Of a stretch of DNA of 64,000 nt, positions 26,901-38,579 are shown piece after piece. A program made the translations under genes and the position numbers. Source of the stretch: Notospermus geniculatus (Eukaryota; Nemertea; Pilidiophora; Heteronemertea; Lineidae); assembly GCA_002633025.1 (NCBI GenBank), contig NMRB01000759.1:40100-104099 (forward strand), written 5' to 3'. The notes beneath the pieces were generated by a model. That model was given only the letters and a program-made list of their open reading frames with translations. It had not been told where the DNA came from and made no database searches. The stretch's first letter is position 1; the number at the start of each line of letters is the position of its first letter.

Positions 26901-28201
26901 CCGAAAGAACTGGTAATCGGTTCCTGCATCTAAAATCATTAAAGGACATGTCATACTTCGCTGCCTCGGGGAACAACTCTTACACTAAAAGTGCGTACTT
27001 CTACCTGCAGGAAATGCTGTCCCTTAAAGGAGCTGGACGTCCAAGTTGTAAACACTCACTCACTGGTTCTCTATCCACGCGACGCCTGCGGTGCTGCCAC
27101 CTATTGTCGGTGATATGTACTGACGTGAATATCGTGAGTGAGTTGCATCGGACCGGGAACCAGTCTAACGATCACGGGGCGCTACTGGTGCTGCCACCTG
27201 CACGAAGGAATAAAACTAGTTTGCCGACCATGTTAAAAGTGAATATGTAAAATTCCCTTCATGTGGACATCGTAATTCACCAACGTCATGCTAAGTTCTG
27301 TTCTGGATGAGTCTGTCAGAAAGGTATCAATTAAAAGCCATCGTGAATGTGGATGATGAGAGATTTTGGTAGCGTTGTATGTGCGTTTTTCTTGGAATGT
27401 CAGATCCGCTGTAGGTCACGTGGCCTTGTCCTGCATGCTGATTGGTTGGTCAACGCAGTGTTTGTAAACAAATACACGTGCTGAGCGTGAGGTGCTTGCC
27501 CTAACCATGTAAACCACCCCTCAAAAAGTTTTCTTTGCCTTTCAGGTGTATTGTGCTATCTGTGCAAGACATGCTAAAACTATGATTGACAGTGACAGCA
27601 TGTGAGTGTGACACAGCTCAGCAGATATATTGATGATTGGGCTCAACATTTTATGTAACACCAGTTTTATGAAAATAAAGCCTTGCTTTTTCATGAAACA
27701 CTTGTTTTCTATTTACTACAAAGTGCAAGTACATGCATGTGTAGGCCTACACCAAAACTGAGGGCTAATCACATTCATCTGATCATTTGTGAGAAAGTGA
27801 TCATCTCCATCTACTCCTGCCTGCCAAGGATACTCACCAGGTCACCTGCCAAAGAAATTCACTGGACACAGAAAAAGCACACGCCTAGGGTTGTAAAAAC
27901 TAAATTTAGGCGTGTGGTTTTTAGCACGCCTAGGATTTTTTAAAGAAAAGGCCTGATGTTTGTAAACAAACCAGCTTGTTTACAACTTCGGCGTCTAACT
28001 CCTTTAAGCAAATTATCCAGACGCGCATAAAAGTTTATGTGAGGACACCACGTCATTCGCCGCACTGATATTGGGCTGCTTTGTCCAAGGACCTTATTAT
28101 TGAGCAGGTCATTATGCGCAGTGAAAAACGTCGCGGTGGTCTTACCCATGGGCGGGGTTCACTGAGAGTCAAAGCGCACAGTTGCTGCTATCAATGTCCG
28201 C

Positions 28202-28380
28202 TTGTTCAGAGTGAATATCACAATGCAGACAGTCTCAGGGGTCGCTTATGCTACGAGTAAACAACACAAAGACGTAACAAAGGCACGGATGAAAAAAGAA
28301 GTTGATGATACATTTGCGTTGTTCTCTACACTGAAACAGTTGAATCCATTTAGTGGCGACAAGTCGTTGCGCAGCTTACT
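28202..28380 (+). pseudogene. Fragment of an unidentified conserved protein, cut by a MITE
   Basis: The plus-strand frame gives HKDVTKARMKKEVDDTFALF followed by STLKQLNPFSGDKSLRSL. The pattern (H-K-D, basic patch, D-D, aromatic helix, 'NPF', 'LRSL') resembles a segment I associate with uncharacterised, transposon-linked proteins of invertebrates, but I cannot name the family. The frame runs into an inverted-repeat element at 28381, and the remaining residues of the open frame are element sequence. Confidence 0.35.
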
Positions 28381-28774
28381 ACTGTATAATATGACTTATC
28401 CGGCCACCGCGGCCAACCTGCGAACCACGCGAATTATTGACTATACACGATCCAGGCCAAGTTATGAAAGGCCTAGTCAGGGTTACATGTTCAATGGAAA
28501 TCGTCTTACGCCTGGTGAGCATCGTAATGGATATCCCGCGGTGAGGGTCAGTTTCACTTTTGTCAAAATGAACTGACCAGTACGATTTGTAAACGATGTC
28601 AATTAAACCTACACCTATACTGTGGAATAAAACTGCGGTCTGCCGTTGAAACGAAACACAAGTGATGTGTAACCCTAACTAGGCCTTTCATAACTTGGCC
28701 TGGATCGTGTATACTCAATAATTCCCGTGGTTCGTAGGTTGGCCGCGGTGGCCGGATAAGTCATATTATACAGT
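28381..28774. mobile_element. MITE with long terminal inverted repeats (394 bp)
   Basis: The left end ACTGTATAATATGACTTATC and the following roughly 110 bases are repeated inverted at the right end (…GATAAGTCATATTATACAGT at 28774). The arms include GGCCACCGCGGCC. No clear target duplication and no transposase. Confidence 0.65.
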
Positions 28775-28981
28775 ATTATAGTCAGTTGTGTCACTGCATG
28801 CAAGTGTGTCAATGTTGACAATACAAAGCAAGTTGGGCAGGCAATACCTGACAGTATGGCTGAATGGGCGAATGTCGTCCAGTCCTGATCCTACACACTA
28901 TATCCTAGCCCAAGCCCCTAACTCTAACCCCAACCCTGACCCTCAACCCTTGTCTGTGACCCCTACCCTAATCGTAAACCT

Positions 28982-29990
28982 AATTCAACTTGCCTGACTG
29001 ACCAACATCGGCAACTTTTTCCTTTTAAAATTTTAAGGGAAATGCCTTTTTTGTCATTTTTCAGCAAAATAAATCTCACTCATACAGTCAAGCAGACAAC
29101 ACCTCTGGGACAGCCCCTCTTTACCAGGGAATCTTGGCATCATACAGACAGTGATCAAGAAAACCTGTGGCATCCCCAGACTCTAGTTATATTGACAGTA
29201 TGACCTAACTTCCTTTTACAATAGACTGGTCCCCGGTCTATAAATATAAAATATATAGACCGGTAGTGGCTGCGAGTTTCATGGCGTTGATTGGTCCAAT
29301 TCGAAAATCAACGACTTGCCACAATCGGTTGGAAAATCAGCCATGTGTCATTGGCTATGGCACTTTTTAAGGCTTTTGCATGCATTGGTTTCAAGGACCC
29401 ATACTCAGTCTTTCGTCTGGCATTGATTATCGCGAAGGCACGCTTTGTAGCAAGCGAAAAGTGATATTTATTCTCTGCACTGTTGATATTTACCAGCCGA
29501 CGCCATGATTCCTCGTTGCAACTGGTATCCGACCCTTCATCAATGTGGTTGTACGTGTTCCAAGTACAGTCATGACTAGATACTAGTCTTACTTTCGTCA
29601 CTTCCGGCGGCAGCCAGATTTCTGCCGTCCTCAGTAGCCAGGACCGATCCTCCGCTACATCCAGCCCGCCAGCGCCACCAGCGGAGGATCGGGTACCAAT
29701 CTACCTTTTACAATAAAAGCCAATTCAAGGTATTAACGAGGTTTTGCACTGAAAAGACATGGTTTGAAGTCAGTGTCACTTCCTCATTTGGTGCATAACG
29801 TGTGAACTGAACTGGAACAGCCCCAGGCCTAGACTGTAAAATCCGTAAAGAGGGGCTGTCCCAGAGGTGTTTCTACATGATTGTGCGAGTGGGATTTATT
29901 TTTGCTAAAAAAATGTCAAAAGAGGCGTTTTCTCTTGAGATTTTAAAAGGGAAAAGTTGCAGATGTTGGTCAGTCAGGCAAGTTGAATAA
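28982..29990. mobile_element. Inverted-repeat element (about 1 kb)
   Basis: The left arm (about 28982-29130, beginning ATTCAACTTGCCTGACTGAC) is inverted at the right (about 29846-29989). Arms include the shared ACACCTCTGGGACAGCCCCT. The middle holds another hairpin around ACCGGTCTATA (29233-29265). No protein-coding capacity is recognised. Confidence 0.6.
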
Positions 29991-30099
29991 ATTGATGAAA
30001 GAAAATTTGAAATCGGTCGATTTTTCAAAAATTGTCAAAAAGTGGTTTTATAAAATGTCAATTTTCTCTTAATTAATTAAACTTCAGAACTGTTGCAGT

Positions 30100-31060
30100 T
30101 AGTATTGTAATACTGTACATGTAGTTTTACAGCAACTGCTTGCGACCAGCTGCTGCTGCCAGCATTTTCTGTAAATTTACAGTACATTTGTGTTGGTGCT
30201 GTACAGTCATGGAGATACATTTTGTCGTCACCTGATACCATGAATATTTCAAATAATACTGGGCAAATTTTAACACGGTTTGTTCCACACGAAAATACAT
30301 CATTGGTCATATTTCTGCATTTGCTCATCAGAAAAAAATCTTGAAAATCAACTTTTTTATTATGCAACTTTTTATGATTTTTGTTGCAGTAATAATTGAG
30401 TGGAATTTTCTGAGGATTTTGGACTTTATTTCATCAAAATCTATCTGAGATACATGTATTTGAGATTAACAAAATTTTGATAATTTGAGATTTTCCTTTT
30501 TTTCACAAAATTGTGATATCAGTAGACAGAGCCCACCTAAAAATGTAGAAATATGAAGTTTTGGAAATTTAATCCTAAACATCAATATTTGATCAATATT
30601 TTGATATGTTGAAAAATGTGCAATATTTCTGCCCAGATAATACAAAAAATTGTAACAACATATTCTGAGGTTAGCTTTATCTAATGGCATCAAAACTCCC
30701 TGGAAAGCTCGAAAATCTCAAATTATCAAAATTTTGATATATCTCAGCAACCACTCGACATAATTTGATGAAAGAAAGCCCAAAATCCTTAGAAAGTTCA
30801 AGTGTATCAAAAATCTGCAACAAAAATCACAAGTTACATAATAAAAAAGTTGATTTTTAAGATTTTTTTCTGCTGAGCTATTACATAATTATGACATCTC
30901 CAAATTTCCAAAACTTTGAAGCAGAAATATGACCAATAATATGTATTTTCAAGTGGAACAAACCGTGTTAAAATCAGCCCAGCAGTATTTGAAATGTTCA
31001 TGGAAACAGGGGACGACAAAATGTATGTCCATGACTGTAAAATGACAGCATTCCACTGTA
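30100..31060. repeat. AT-rich near-palindrome (about 0.95 kb)
   Basis: Sequences around 30180-30400 (for example ACATTTTGTCGTC, ACACGGTTTGTTCCAC, AAAGTTG/CAACTTT) recur inverted at about 30835-31040, and closer to the centre AAAATTTTGATAATTTGAGA (30470) is inverted at about 30712-30735. The centre is near 30600. The structure is a large imperfect hairpin, probably an inverted-repeat transposon. No gene is seen. Confidence 0.55.
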
Positions 31061-31079
31061 TTCAAAGAGAATAAGTACA

Positions 31080-31830
31080 CGAGCATTAGGCCGTGGGCCA
31101 AAATCTGTGCGGGGCTTAGTTTTTGAGTTCGTGGTGACTTTTTGGGGGCAAGAGAACTCCACTTGATTTAGGTCATTACTGGTCAGAACTATCAGAAAAT
31201 GTAAAGTTCCCGCAAAAATAGTTGCTCCTTAATTAGTAATTAGCTGTTAATTAAGGACATATCAATTAGAAGAGTAAACCCGTGTGTGGCGTAAAAAATC
31301 AACTTTATCCGATTTTAACCAAACAAACATCATTGGGAAGAGCTTGAAAAGACTTTTAAAATGATATAAATATAAACAAAATCAGTCAGATATCAAGAAA
31401 GTTATGACAATTTTAATATCACAAAAATTCCCCATTTTCGGTAGTGGTCAGCATCCTTATGGCGTTCTGCGGAAACATCATGTTAATGCAATCTGAACCC
31501 AGGTTTAGGACGCTTATTTGATTCCGAGGCTGCATATTTCTATCTGTTAGTAATACATTTATGGGGTGTAAATCCAACCGTTCAAAAAATAGCTGTACAT
31601 CGTCATCCATTCTCCTGTACATAGCTCCATTGTAGCGTCTAATTGACATCCAATGATGAAATTCAAATTCAAACTTTTGACGCGGGAACATTTTGAAAAT
31701 TACTTGAAAATGACCTTTTCTCTGAAATAAAAAAGAAATAAAGTTGCCCCCAGAGAGTCACCACGAACTGACAAGATACAGCTTTTGGACCACGGCCTAC
31801 ATGCAGCATGTTACCAAACTCGACTGCAGG
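31080..31830. repeat. Inverted repeat (about 0.75 kb)
   Basis: Words at 31090-31150 (GGCCGTGGGCCAAAA, GTTCGTGGTGACT, GGGGGCAA) return inverted at 31745-31800 (TTGCCCCC, AGTCACCACGAAC, GGACCACGGCC). It probably forms part of the same nested inverted-repeat complex as its left neighbour. Confidence 0.5.
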
Positions 31831-32283
31831 ACACGTCAAATTAGTTGCTGTCATGAAAATGATATGACATCTCGTAACTACAGTACTTAATCTATCAAGA
31901 TAACACCATCCTGATACATGAAGCCCAGTTACCGGGCAGATGTACGCTGATTAAAATTCGGCGCAAACCCCGGCTTTTTTACAGCCGGTGTACCGGAAAT
32001 GCTACTGTTCATACACGCATGCGCAAAAGTACTGTATCTTTACAGAGTTTCACTAGTCTTACAGAACCTTTGTTTTTCTAAGCAAACATTTCATAGGAAT
32101 ATTGCACTTTTCGTTAATTAATTGATATTATGGCAGACACTTCTGTAAATTTATTGTTTCACGGTTCGTTTACGAAACCAACCGTATTCACACAAAAAAA
32201 TGCATGAAATAAATTTGTGAAAATGTAGAATTACTGCACATGCTGTTAGCAATTGTGCTGTTTATTTACAGATTTTTTTAACA

Positions 32284-33126
32284 GTGTATAGACCCAAAAA
32301 CCTACGTGATGTGCTTGTTAGCGCCAAGGTTCCCACCCCGGACATCCAATATTCTGAGCACACCTGTGACCCATGTTCACGGAAAGGACCGAAGAGCGGT
32401 TGGAAATGTGAACTCTGTACACTCCTACCCACCCAGTCCCACATCAGTTCATTTCATTTCATTTTATTTTGACCAACACAGTAAATAGGGCACAAGAAAG
32501 TAAATAAAGAAATAATGGTCGGGAGCACAGCAAGATCACTAAGTGATCGCTTACGCTGTGCCCCCTGGAAAAGGACAACAGCACAAATAAATTCAAAGAT
32601 GACACATACTATAAATACATACAAGGAAAGTAATAGACAGACGAAAGTAATTAAAGGTTACATGCATAACAATCACGAACGGTGCAGTTTAAGTCATATG
32701 AATTTAGGATAAAATGTTTGTAGTAATTGAGACAGCCGAAAAGACTATGGATGGTAAGTTTTTCAGATACTAACGTTAAGGTCCCACCAACTTCGCCTGA
32801 AGGGCTCCACGGATTGCGACAGCAGACATGTTGTATACTGCATCACCTGCACCAGATGCCCTACAATCAATCAGTACGTCGGACAGACCACATGCTTCCG
32901 TAAAAGGATGAACAACCACAAGTCCAACATCAGGCTAGGGAAAGAGGATGACCTGGACTGTTCTTTACTCTATGCCCATTTCAAAACGCCTGGACATTCT
33001 GTCAAGGACCTGATGTTCGCCATTCTGGAGGCATGCCCGGATGAGACGACCCTCCTCAGAACAGAGTTGCGTTGGATGTGGACCCTTAGAACCATCACCC
33101 CCTCAGGGTTCAACACCAGATGCTGA
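32284..33126 (+). pseudogene. Penelope-like retroelement remnant: GIY-YIG endonuclease end, interrupted
   Basis: The first part (32284-32450) encodes RPKNLRDVLVSAKV and a Cys-rich stretch (CDPC, CELC) as found between RT and endonuclease of Penelope-like elements. The second part (about 32790-33126) encodes the GIY-YIG endonuclease with VVYCITCTRCPTINQYVGQT, followed by RKRMNNHKSNIR and a terminal stop at 33124. The two pieces are separated by about 335 bases of LINE-like 3' sequence. Reverse transcriptase is absent. Family assignment rests on the characteristic R-x-N-L-R-D and 'VVYxITC…YVGQT' motifs. Confidence 0.7.
32455..32790 (-). mobile_element. Non-LTR retrotransposon 3' end inserted into the Penelope remnant
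   Basis: On the minus strand the fragment ends in a simple (AAATG)n-type tail at 32455-32475 and carries a hairpin GGGGGCACAGCGTAAGCGAT…GCTGTGCTCCC (32520-32565), similar in style to hairpins near the LINE tails at 33330 and 63270. It splits the Penelope frame. Confidence 0.45.
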
Positions 33127-33299
33127 GGTCTGATAAACCCATAGCTCCCCTATTGTACTTGGAGTCTTTTACTAGCTTGTGAAGCAGGGGCATCCAAGTT
33201 AGGTATTAGGCTTTTTTTCTTATTCTCGTTATCAGTTTCGCTATCCTTTAAACCAGCTTGATGCAGGCGTGTCAAAGTCTGGGTATAGTTTTACTTCTA

Positions 33300-33430
33300 A
33301 TTTTATTTACAGTAACTAGGTACACAGTACCAGGGCTAGCTTGGCAGCATTATTAGCCCTGGAGAAAAAATGAATTCCATTTCACAAATAATAATAAATG
33401 GCTAAGAGAATAAGGGGTACCATGGGAGAC
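33300..33430 (-). mobile_element. LINE 3' end fragment
   Basis: A hairpin made of CCAGGGCTA … TAGCCCTGG (33331-33361), read on the minus strand, resembles the 3' region of the LINE at 63223-64000 (CCAGGGCCAGTAATGCC…GGCCCTGG). Only a short tail piece is present. Confidence 0.35.
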
Positions 33431-33444
33431 AGGCTAATGGATTA

Positions 33445-34400
33445 TACAAGAGAAAATGAAATGGTCCATGGACCATGTGCTCACCCGTTTGGGCATTCAT
33501 GTAATAGTTTAATGACAGAGAGAGTGTACATGTCAGCAGAAATCTATTTTTGATGTCAGTTATGAGCAATCTGGGTCAAGTCATTCCCAAGTTGCAGGAC
33601 TTCAATAATTTTTGGTTTATGCCACCTGTCGGCCATACTGGATGTCCGATCGGGCCAAAACTTCACATGCACATAAAGGTCATCTAGAAGGAGCCACATA
33701 GCACATTTGAGCCATCTGTGTCAAGTCATTCCTGAGTTATAGCACATTTGATGATTTTCGGTTTACGCCACCTGGCGGCCATATTGGAAGTTTAATCAGG
33801 CCGAAATTCGACGTGCTTGTAAAGGTCATCTAGAGGGTGGTAAATATCAAGATTGAGCACTCTGGGTCAAGCCGTTCCTAGTTATAGCACTTGGATGATT
33901 TTCAGGTTACGCCACCTGGCGGCCATATTGGATGTCCGATCGGGCCGAAACTCGGTATTTTTGAAGGTACCCCTCTAATACACGTTTATGCAAGATATGA
34001 AGACACTCGGTGAAATAATGAAGAACTGAGGCAGGTTCGTTACTTTTGTGGAACTTTGACGTCTGTGACCTTAAAAAGTAGGTCAAATCAAAAACCCGTT
34101 ATGTATGTTATGTATCCTAATTAGATACACCTATGATAAAAATTTGGAGATGATCTAGTCATTAGTTCAGGAGTTACTGCACCTTTTGTGTTTTTGGTCT
34201 TGGCCACCTGGAGGCCAAGCCAAGAATCGAATCGGACCGAACCTTGGTGTCATAGGTCATCTGACCTAGGGGTATATATGTACCAAGTTTCAGATTAATA
34301 GCTCCAGCGGTTACGAAACGTGCACTGCTAACGGACGACGACGACCGACGACGACGACGGACGCTGCACTACGACAAAAGCTCACGGGCGAGCTAAAAAG
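33445..34400 (+). repeat. Dispersed CCACCTGG-module repeat, copy 1
   Basis: This begins with TGGTCCATGGACCATGTGCT and ends at a GACGACGAC-rich stretch followed by AGCTCACGGGCGAGCT. Inside are three or four related modules, each with a CCACCTGGCGGCCATATTGG-type core followed by TCCGATCGGGCC, about 120-150 bases apart. Related sequence occurs near 37700, 38580-39390, 48720-49860 and 62270-63215. It is an interspersed family of unknown class, non-coding. Confidence 0.7.
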
Positions 34401-34616
34401 TTAACCGATAACGTTGGTTGTCAAAGAGGAATTGCCCCACCCTTTCTATGATGTTCAGGTTCAGGCAAAAACAACACTGCCCGATGGTGCCAGGAACAGT
34501 TGAATCACGTGCTAATTTTTCGTGACATGGTTATGGGTAGGTTATACATTCTGTGATTTCTAAAATTAATATTTACAATGGGATTACGGTATTTTTATTT
34601 TTATTATGTTTTTTGA

Positions 34617-34965
34617 GGAGCGGCGTGGTGTAGTGGTTAGCGAGACGGACTTCTGATCAGAAGATCCCGGGTTCGATTCCCAGTCCTGACCAAGAAAAAA
34701 ACACGCTCGCTTGTGACCTTGAGCAAGTCACTTTGCCTCACATGCTTCACCCCACCCAGGTGTAAAAGGGGTAACTGGCTGGTAGAGATGGTCTATGTGA
34801 ATGTTAGTCCAAGAGCGCTGAAATCAGCTGCCGGGACTGTAATACTCCCCGGGGAGTGGAGATATGAAATTGGAATGAACAGGCCTATAGCTGGGGGTAA
34901 TAATTGTGAAGTGCCTTGACACTTAAATGTAAAAGGCACTATAAGCCCACACATTACTATAAGCC
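34617..34965 (+). mobile_element. tRNA-derived SINE with MIR/CORE-like central segment
   Basis: The head has A box TGGTGTAGTGGTTAGCG and B box GGGTTCGATTCCC. The body reads TGTGACCTTGAGCAAGTCAC followed by a TGCCTCA-type segment and TGTAAAAGGGG, which resembles the conserved core of vertebrate MIR and other CORE-SINEs (TGTGACCTTGGGCAAGT). The 3' part ends with AAGTGCCTTGACACTTA … GGCACTATAAG. Not a functional tRNA: the anticodon stem is not canonical. Confidence 0.7.
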
Positions 34966-35841
34966 CACACATTATTTAAACAAAGTTACTTGGACATAGG
35001 ACGGCAGAAGATTATGTTCAACATCGTACATCAACAATAGCTTTTTCTGCTTTTATTTCTTCTCTGTTCAAGCGACATCCATCCTAAACAATGTGGAACT
35101 TCAACATTGTTGGAGCCCCAAGTAGATTACAACCGCTGACAATCAAAGCAGGACGATGATAAATTTTATCAAGTGTAGAGGTGACTCACTAGTTAGCTTG
35201 AGTCAAAAATAAGAGAACCGTTTTAAGATGTGGTAATATGAATGACCAATACATTCGCTCAAGGTGTTTAGACTCTATTTTCCCTTGTTTAGTAATTTCA
35301 TAGGATTTAGTAATGCTGAAGGGGTTATTGTCATCCTGGGTACAGACAAAGTACCGAAGTTCAATGTCGTCCCGACAAACTATACCCTGGGTATAGTTTG
35401 TCTGGACAAACTGTACCCTGGGTATACTAAGTTTGTCTGGACAAACTGTAGGCCTACCTAGCTTCCCATATGTACACCTGAAGACAAGATTGGTATCGCA
35501 AAGCCACATGACAGCTAGGCCTTGCCGGTCAACAAGGGCTATCTCAAGGAATATTTATCCTCAATCCCGATGTACAGAGATTCTATATTCGTTTAAAAAG
35601 GGCGAGAGGTCAAGAAAAAACTAGAATTTAAAAATTTGCTTTACAGCAAATTTGATTGTCCCACAAAGAAAGTTGGAATCAAGTTACATGTAGATCCAAA
35701 TGGTTAATGACTAATGAGTTGGCCGAACCAAGATCTGTGTAACACCTGGTCATGTAGGCTATTAGGCTGTGAAAACCAGGTCAGGCATAATAAACCTGGC
35801 AGATCAGGTTGACTGTTGTTGTCATTTATTCTTAATGATGT
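34966..35841. other. Non-coding stretch with short local repeats
   Basis: Contains two or three copies of TTTGTCTGGACAAACTGTA with CCCTGGGTATA between 35377 and 35450, related to the CCTGGGTA termini of MITEs at 40 and 49 kb. No gene is seen. Confidence 0.4.
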
Positions 35842-36184
35842 AAAGCTGTATCTACACGAGCCGATTTTGTCGTACCAGTAGGCCTACGACCGAGTCGTAT
35901 CAGATTTGTGATACCGATTTGTCGGGATCGGCTAATCTGTTTACACGGGACGATTATTCATGCGTTCCTTAGGACCTCGTGTGTCATTAGGTCGACAACG
36001 TGGGGAGAAGCAGCCGATGTCGGGTGAAAATAGAACACCCAACTTCTTCACACGATGTCGCACCGACAACAAAATCGTCTCGGAAGTGTAGTAGCCTATA
36101 CACGGTGTGTTTTTGTCGTACGTCTGTCGGCCGACACAACGTCGTACAACATACTAGTAATCGGCTCGAATAAATACAGCTTAA
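35842..36184. mobile_element. MITE (about 343 bp)
   Basis: The left end AAGCTGTATCTACACGAGCC and the right end, the complement of AAGCTGTATTTATTCGAGCC, are inverted repeats with CGATTTTGTCGTAC-type subterminal sequence in both arms. No coding capacity. Confidence 0.6.
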
Positions 36185-37189
36185 GCCTTTTCTGGAGTTA
36201 AGTATTTCTTGATTTGTTCAAGGAAAATGAAAGCAGGAGAGCAATGTAGTAAACTCAACCAGAGGCCTAGGCTGATCTCAGCCCTGCATGTCCCATCTTG
36301 CAAGTTGCAGCCCAGCCATGCCCATGACCAGCTGGCAGCTGATGACCATGAATGATCATGTGATGACTGGCCTCATCCAGACCAGATGAATGGTGGATTA
36401 CCACGTACTTCAATGGTTAAGGCTCGATGACCATTTTGTCCGATATCGTCCATTCAGAGTAGACATTTTCTGCCGGCTGGCCGTGCATGGGCCTGTGCTG
36501 CGGCCAGCTTCGAATGAAGTTACCACACATCCGACAATCGATTTATAGTGTATTGATGCATGCACATGATTTCTATTTTCGGACAATCACGATGTTTCGA
36601 AAGTCACGAGTAGGCCCTAGGCCTATGTATCTGTGTACGTATAGGGACCTAAACGATCAATAGGTCTAGGTTTATATCAAAGTTAGGCTTATATGCAATG
36701 ATGTACATGTAGGCTGGATGTGTGCTAAACTGCGGCAGAAATCCACGGAGGAGACTGGATCACTGACTGACCACGGCCATGACGGCACGACTTTCCCCAC
36801 CGCTGATCACCTTCGACCAATCAGAGGCGAATGGTCTGGCGCTACCTGTCCTAAGCTTTGACAGCACGTGAACCAGTCTACGCATCAAACAGAGATCATT
36901 CCGCGCATCGCCACCTTTTCTTCCGTTGTCGTCGAAGATTATTAATAACAAAGCTCTCCAGACCTTCCAATAATGGCCCCAGTCGATTATTCATCGATAT
37001 CACCACTAATGCCAAAGACAGACATATTTTTAGACCTATAATGATCGCGTATGACTACATCCGCATTGCGTGATCAGGTGGGCTGTTCCATCATTCCAGC
37101 GTCCGAACACATGGTTTTGTTTACATTTTACAAAACGGGGGAGTGTGTGCGTTTGTCACTACGGCGAACGCGTAGATTTTGAACAAAAA
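36185..37189. other. Non-coding stretch, nothing recognised
   Basis: About 1 kb of mixed composition with no recognisable gene or element. The right part could be the promoter of the possible first exon at 37190. Confidence 0.35.
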
Positions 37190-37212
37190 ATGCCATCAAA
37201 GTCATCGAAAGG
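37190..37212 (+). CDS. Possible short first coding exon
   Basis: An ATG (MPSKSSK) in the context AAAAAATGCC is followed after 23 bases by a consensus splice donor (AAAGG|GTAAGT). The 100 bases upstream are a GC-richer, promoter-like stretch. No downstream exon could be linked, so this is only a candidate. Confidence 0.25.
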
Positions 37213-37689
37213 GTAAGTTTTTTGAAGATGTGAAACATTTCAGACCTGAATAGGACAATACTCTTTAGGATAGTTTTATGTTGGAATTTTAATGGATTTA
37301 ATTTTGCAAGAACAAGGAAGTTGATCAGACTTTGTGTAGGCTTATCACAAGGTGTTTGTTCTAGACTTTGCAGTTTGTCTTCAGTTCTTTCAAATCAGCA
37401 TGCTTGTCCAGACTAGGAGTTTCCAATAGGATGTCGGTGGTTTATCTGTGCCACATAGCATTGTAAAATCCAAGCCCAAACCTGCTGTTTGTTTACTGTT
37501 ATGTCACCTGTAGTAGTTTTCTTGATAAAGTAGAAATGATAATTGACGCATTCAGGTCCTGGACTCCAGCCTGTTTTAACATACCAAATTGGACTCTCCA
37601 ACTTGTGACTGTAGCAACTGTAATCTGTAGATAATTTAGTGGTGTGAATTATATGTTGGAAAAGGAACATTTGACTTCAAGTTATTTCT

Positions 37690-37880
37690 CGAGATTTCCC
37701 ACATGAAATGGTCCATGGACCATGTGCTCACTCGTTGACATAGTGTTATAATTACAGAGAGAGGCACATATGAGCGAACATCTGGGTCAAGTCATTCCCA
37801 AGTTGCAGTTGTTTTTGGCCACCTGGAGGCCAAGCTAAGAATCGAAATCGAACCGAAACTTGGTTATGGTTAATGTCCAG
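37690..37880 (+). repeat. Fragment of the dispersed CCACCTGG-module repeat
   Basis: Begins AATGGTCCATGGACCATGTG like the copy at 33445 and contains GGCCACCTGGAGGCCAAGC. It is interrupted at 37881 by a MITE. Confidence 0.6.
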
Positions 37881-38007
37881 GGCCGACCGCACAGAAAGTC
37901 CGATAGTGCTTTCGGTGCCTATCAGCGGTTTAGTTAATGGGAGAATGCGTTATAACTAACTGCCGATAGGCGCCGGTAGCAAAATCGGACTTTCTGTGCG
38001 GTAGGCC
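37881..38007. mobile_element. MITE (127 bp)
   Basis: Nearly perfect terminal inverted repeats: GGCCGACCGCACAGAAAGTC at the left and GACTTTCTGTGCGGTAGGCC at the right, with further inner pairing (TGCCTATCAGCGG / CTGCCGATAGGCGCC). Confidence 0.75.
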
Positions 38008-38144
38008 CAGAAGAACAGATGACAACTGCATGTTCAAGTGTAGGCCTCGAGGTTTAGGCCTACATACATGTATTTTGTAGAGCTACGGTAGGCCTAACAG
38101 GGCAGGGTAGGCCTGTAGGCCTATAGGCATTTGAACTGCATTGC

Positions 38145-38215
38145 NNNNNNNNNNNNNNNNNNNNNNNNNNNNNNNNNNNNNNNNNNNNNNNNNNNNNNNN
38201 NNNNNNNNNNNNNNN
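38145..38215. other. Assembly gap (71 N)
   Basis: A run of N in the sequence. Open frames across it are meaningless. Confidence 1.
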
Positions 38216-38579
38216 CCCATCAAAGTCTTTGACTGATCATGATGAGTTGAGTTGAGGCCTATATGAGTTGATGACCTAGGCCTACTAACATTATTAGGGC
38301 CTAGGCCAAGAAAAGTATCAAAAACCCTAAGCCTTGGCCTAGTCCTACCTGTCCAAACAAAGGCAACATCATCAGATCCCCCTGACACAGCGATCAGCAT
38401 AGGCCTAGGCCTAATAACAGTCACACAACCAGTGAACATGCATGCATGGTGAACACTGCTAGGCCTAGAACTGAATGTCATTGCTGAGGCCTACCTGTAG
38501 TGTTACCATGGTCACTGTACTGACTGACCCCACCCTGGTCTCTGTGTGTCTAGTGGTTCATTGAATAGTCACTAGATGG

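Noticed and set aside
28905-28985. Telomere-like CCCTAA-type repeats
   Set aside because: Only degenerate C/T/A-rich units without a regular hexamer register; it lies between inverted-repeat elements.
34617-34692. Possible tRNA gene (plus)
   Set aside because: The anticodon arm does not fold correctly and the sequence continues into a MIR-like SINE body.
38083-38481. 132-codon frame across the N run
   Set aside because: It includes 71 ambiguous bases, and the remaining sequence is AGGCCTA-rich repeat.
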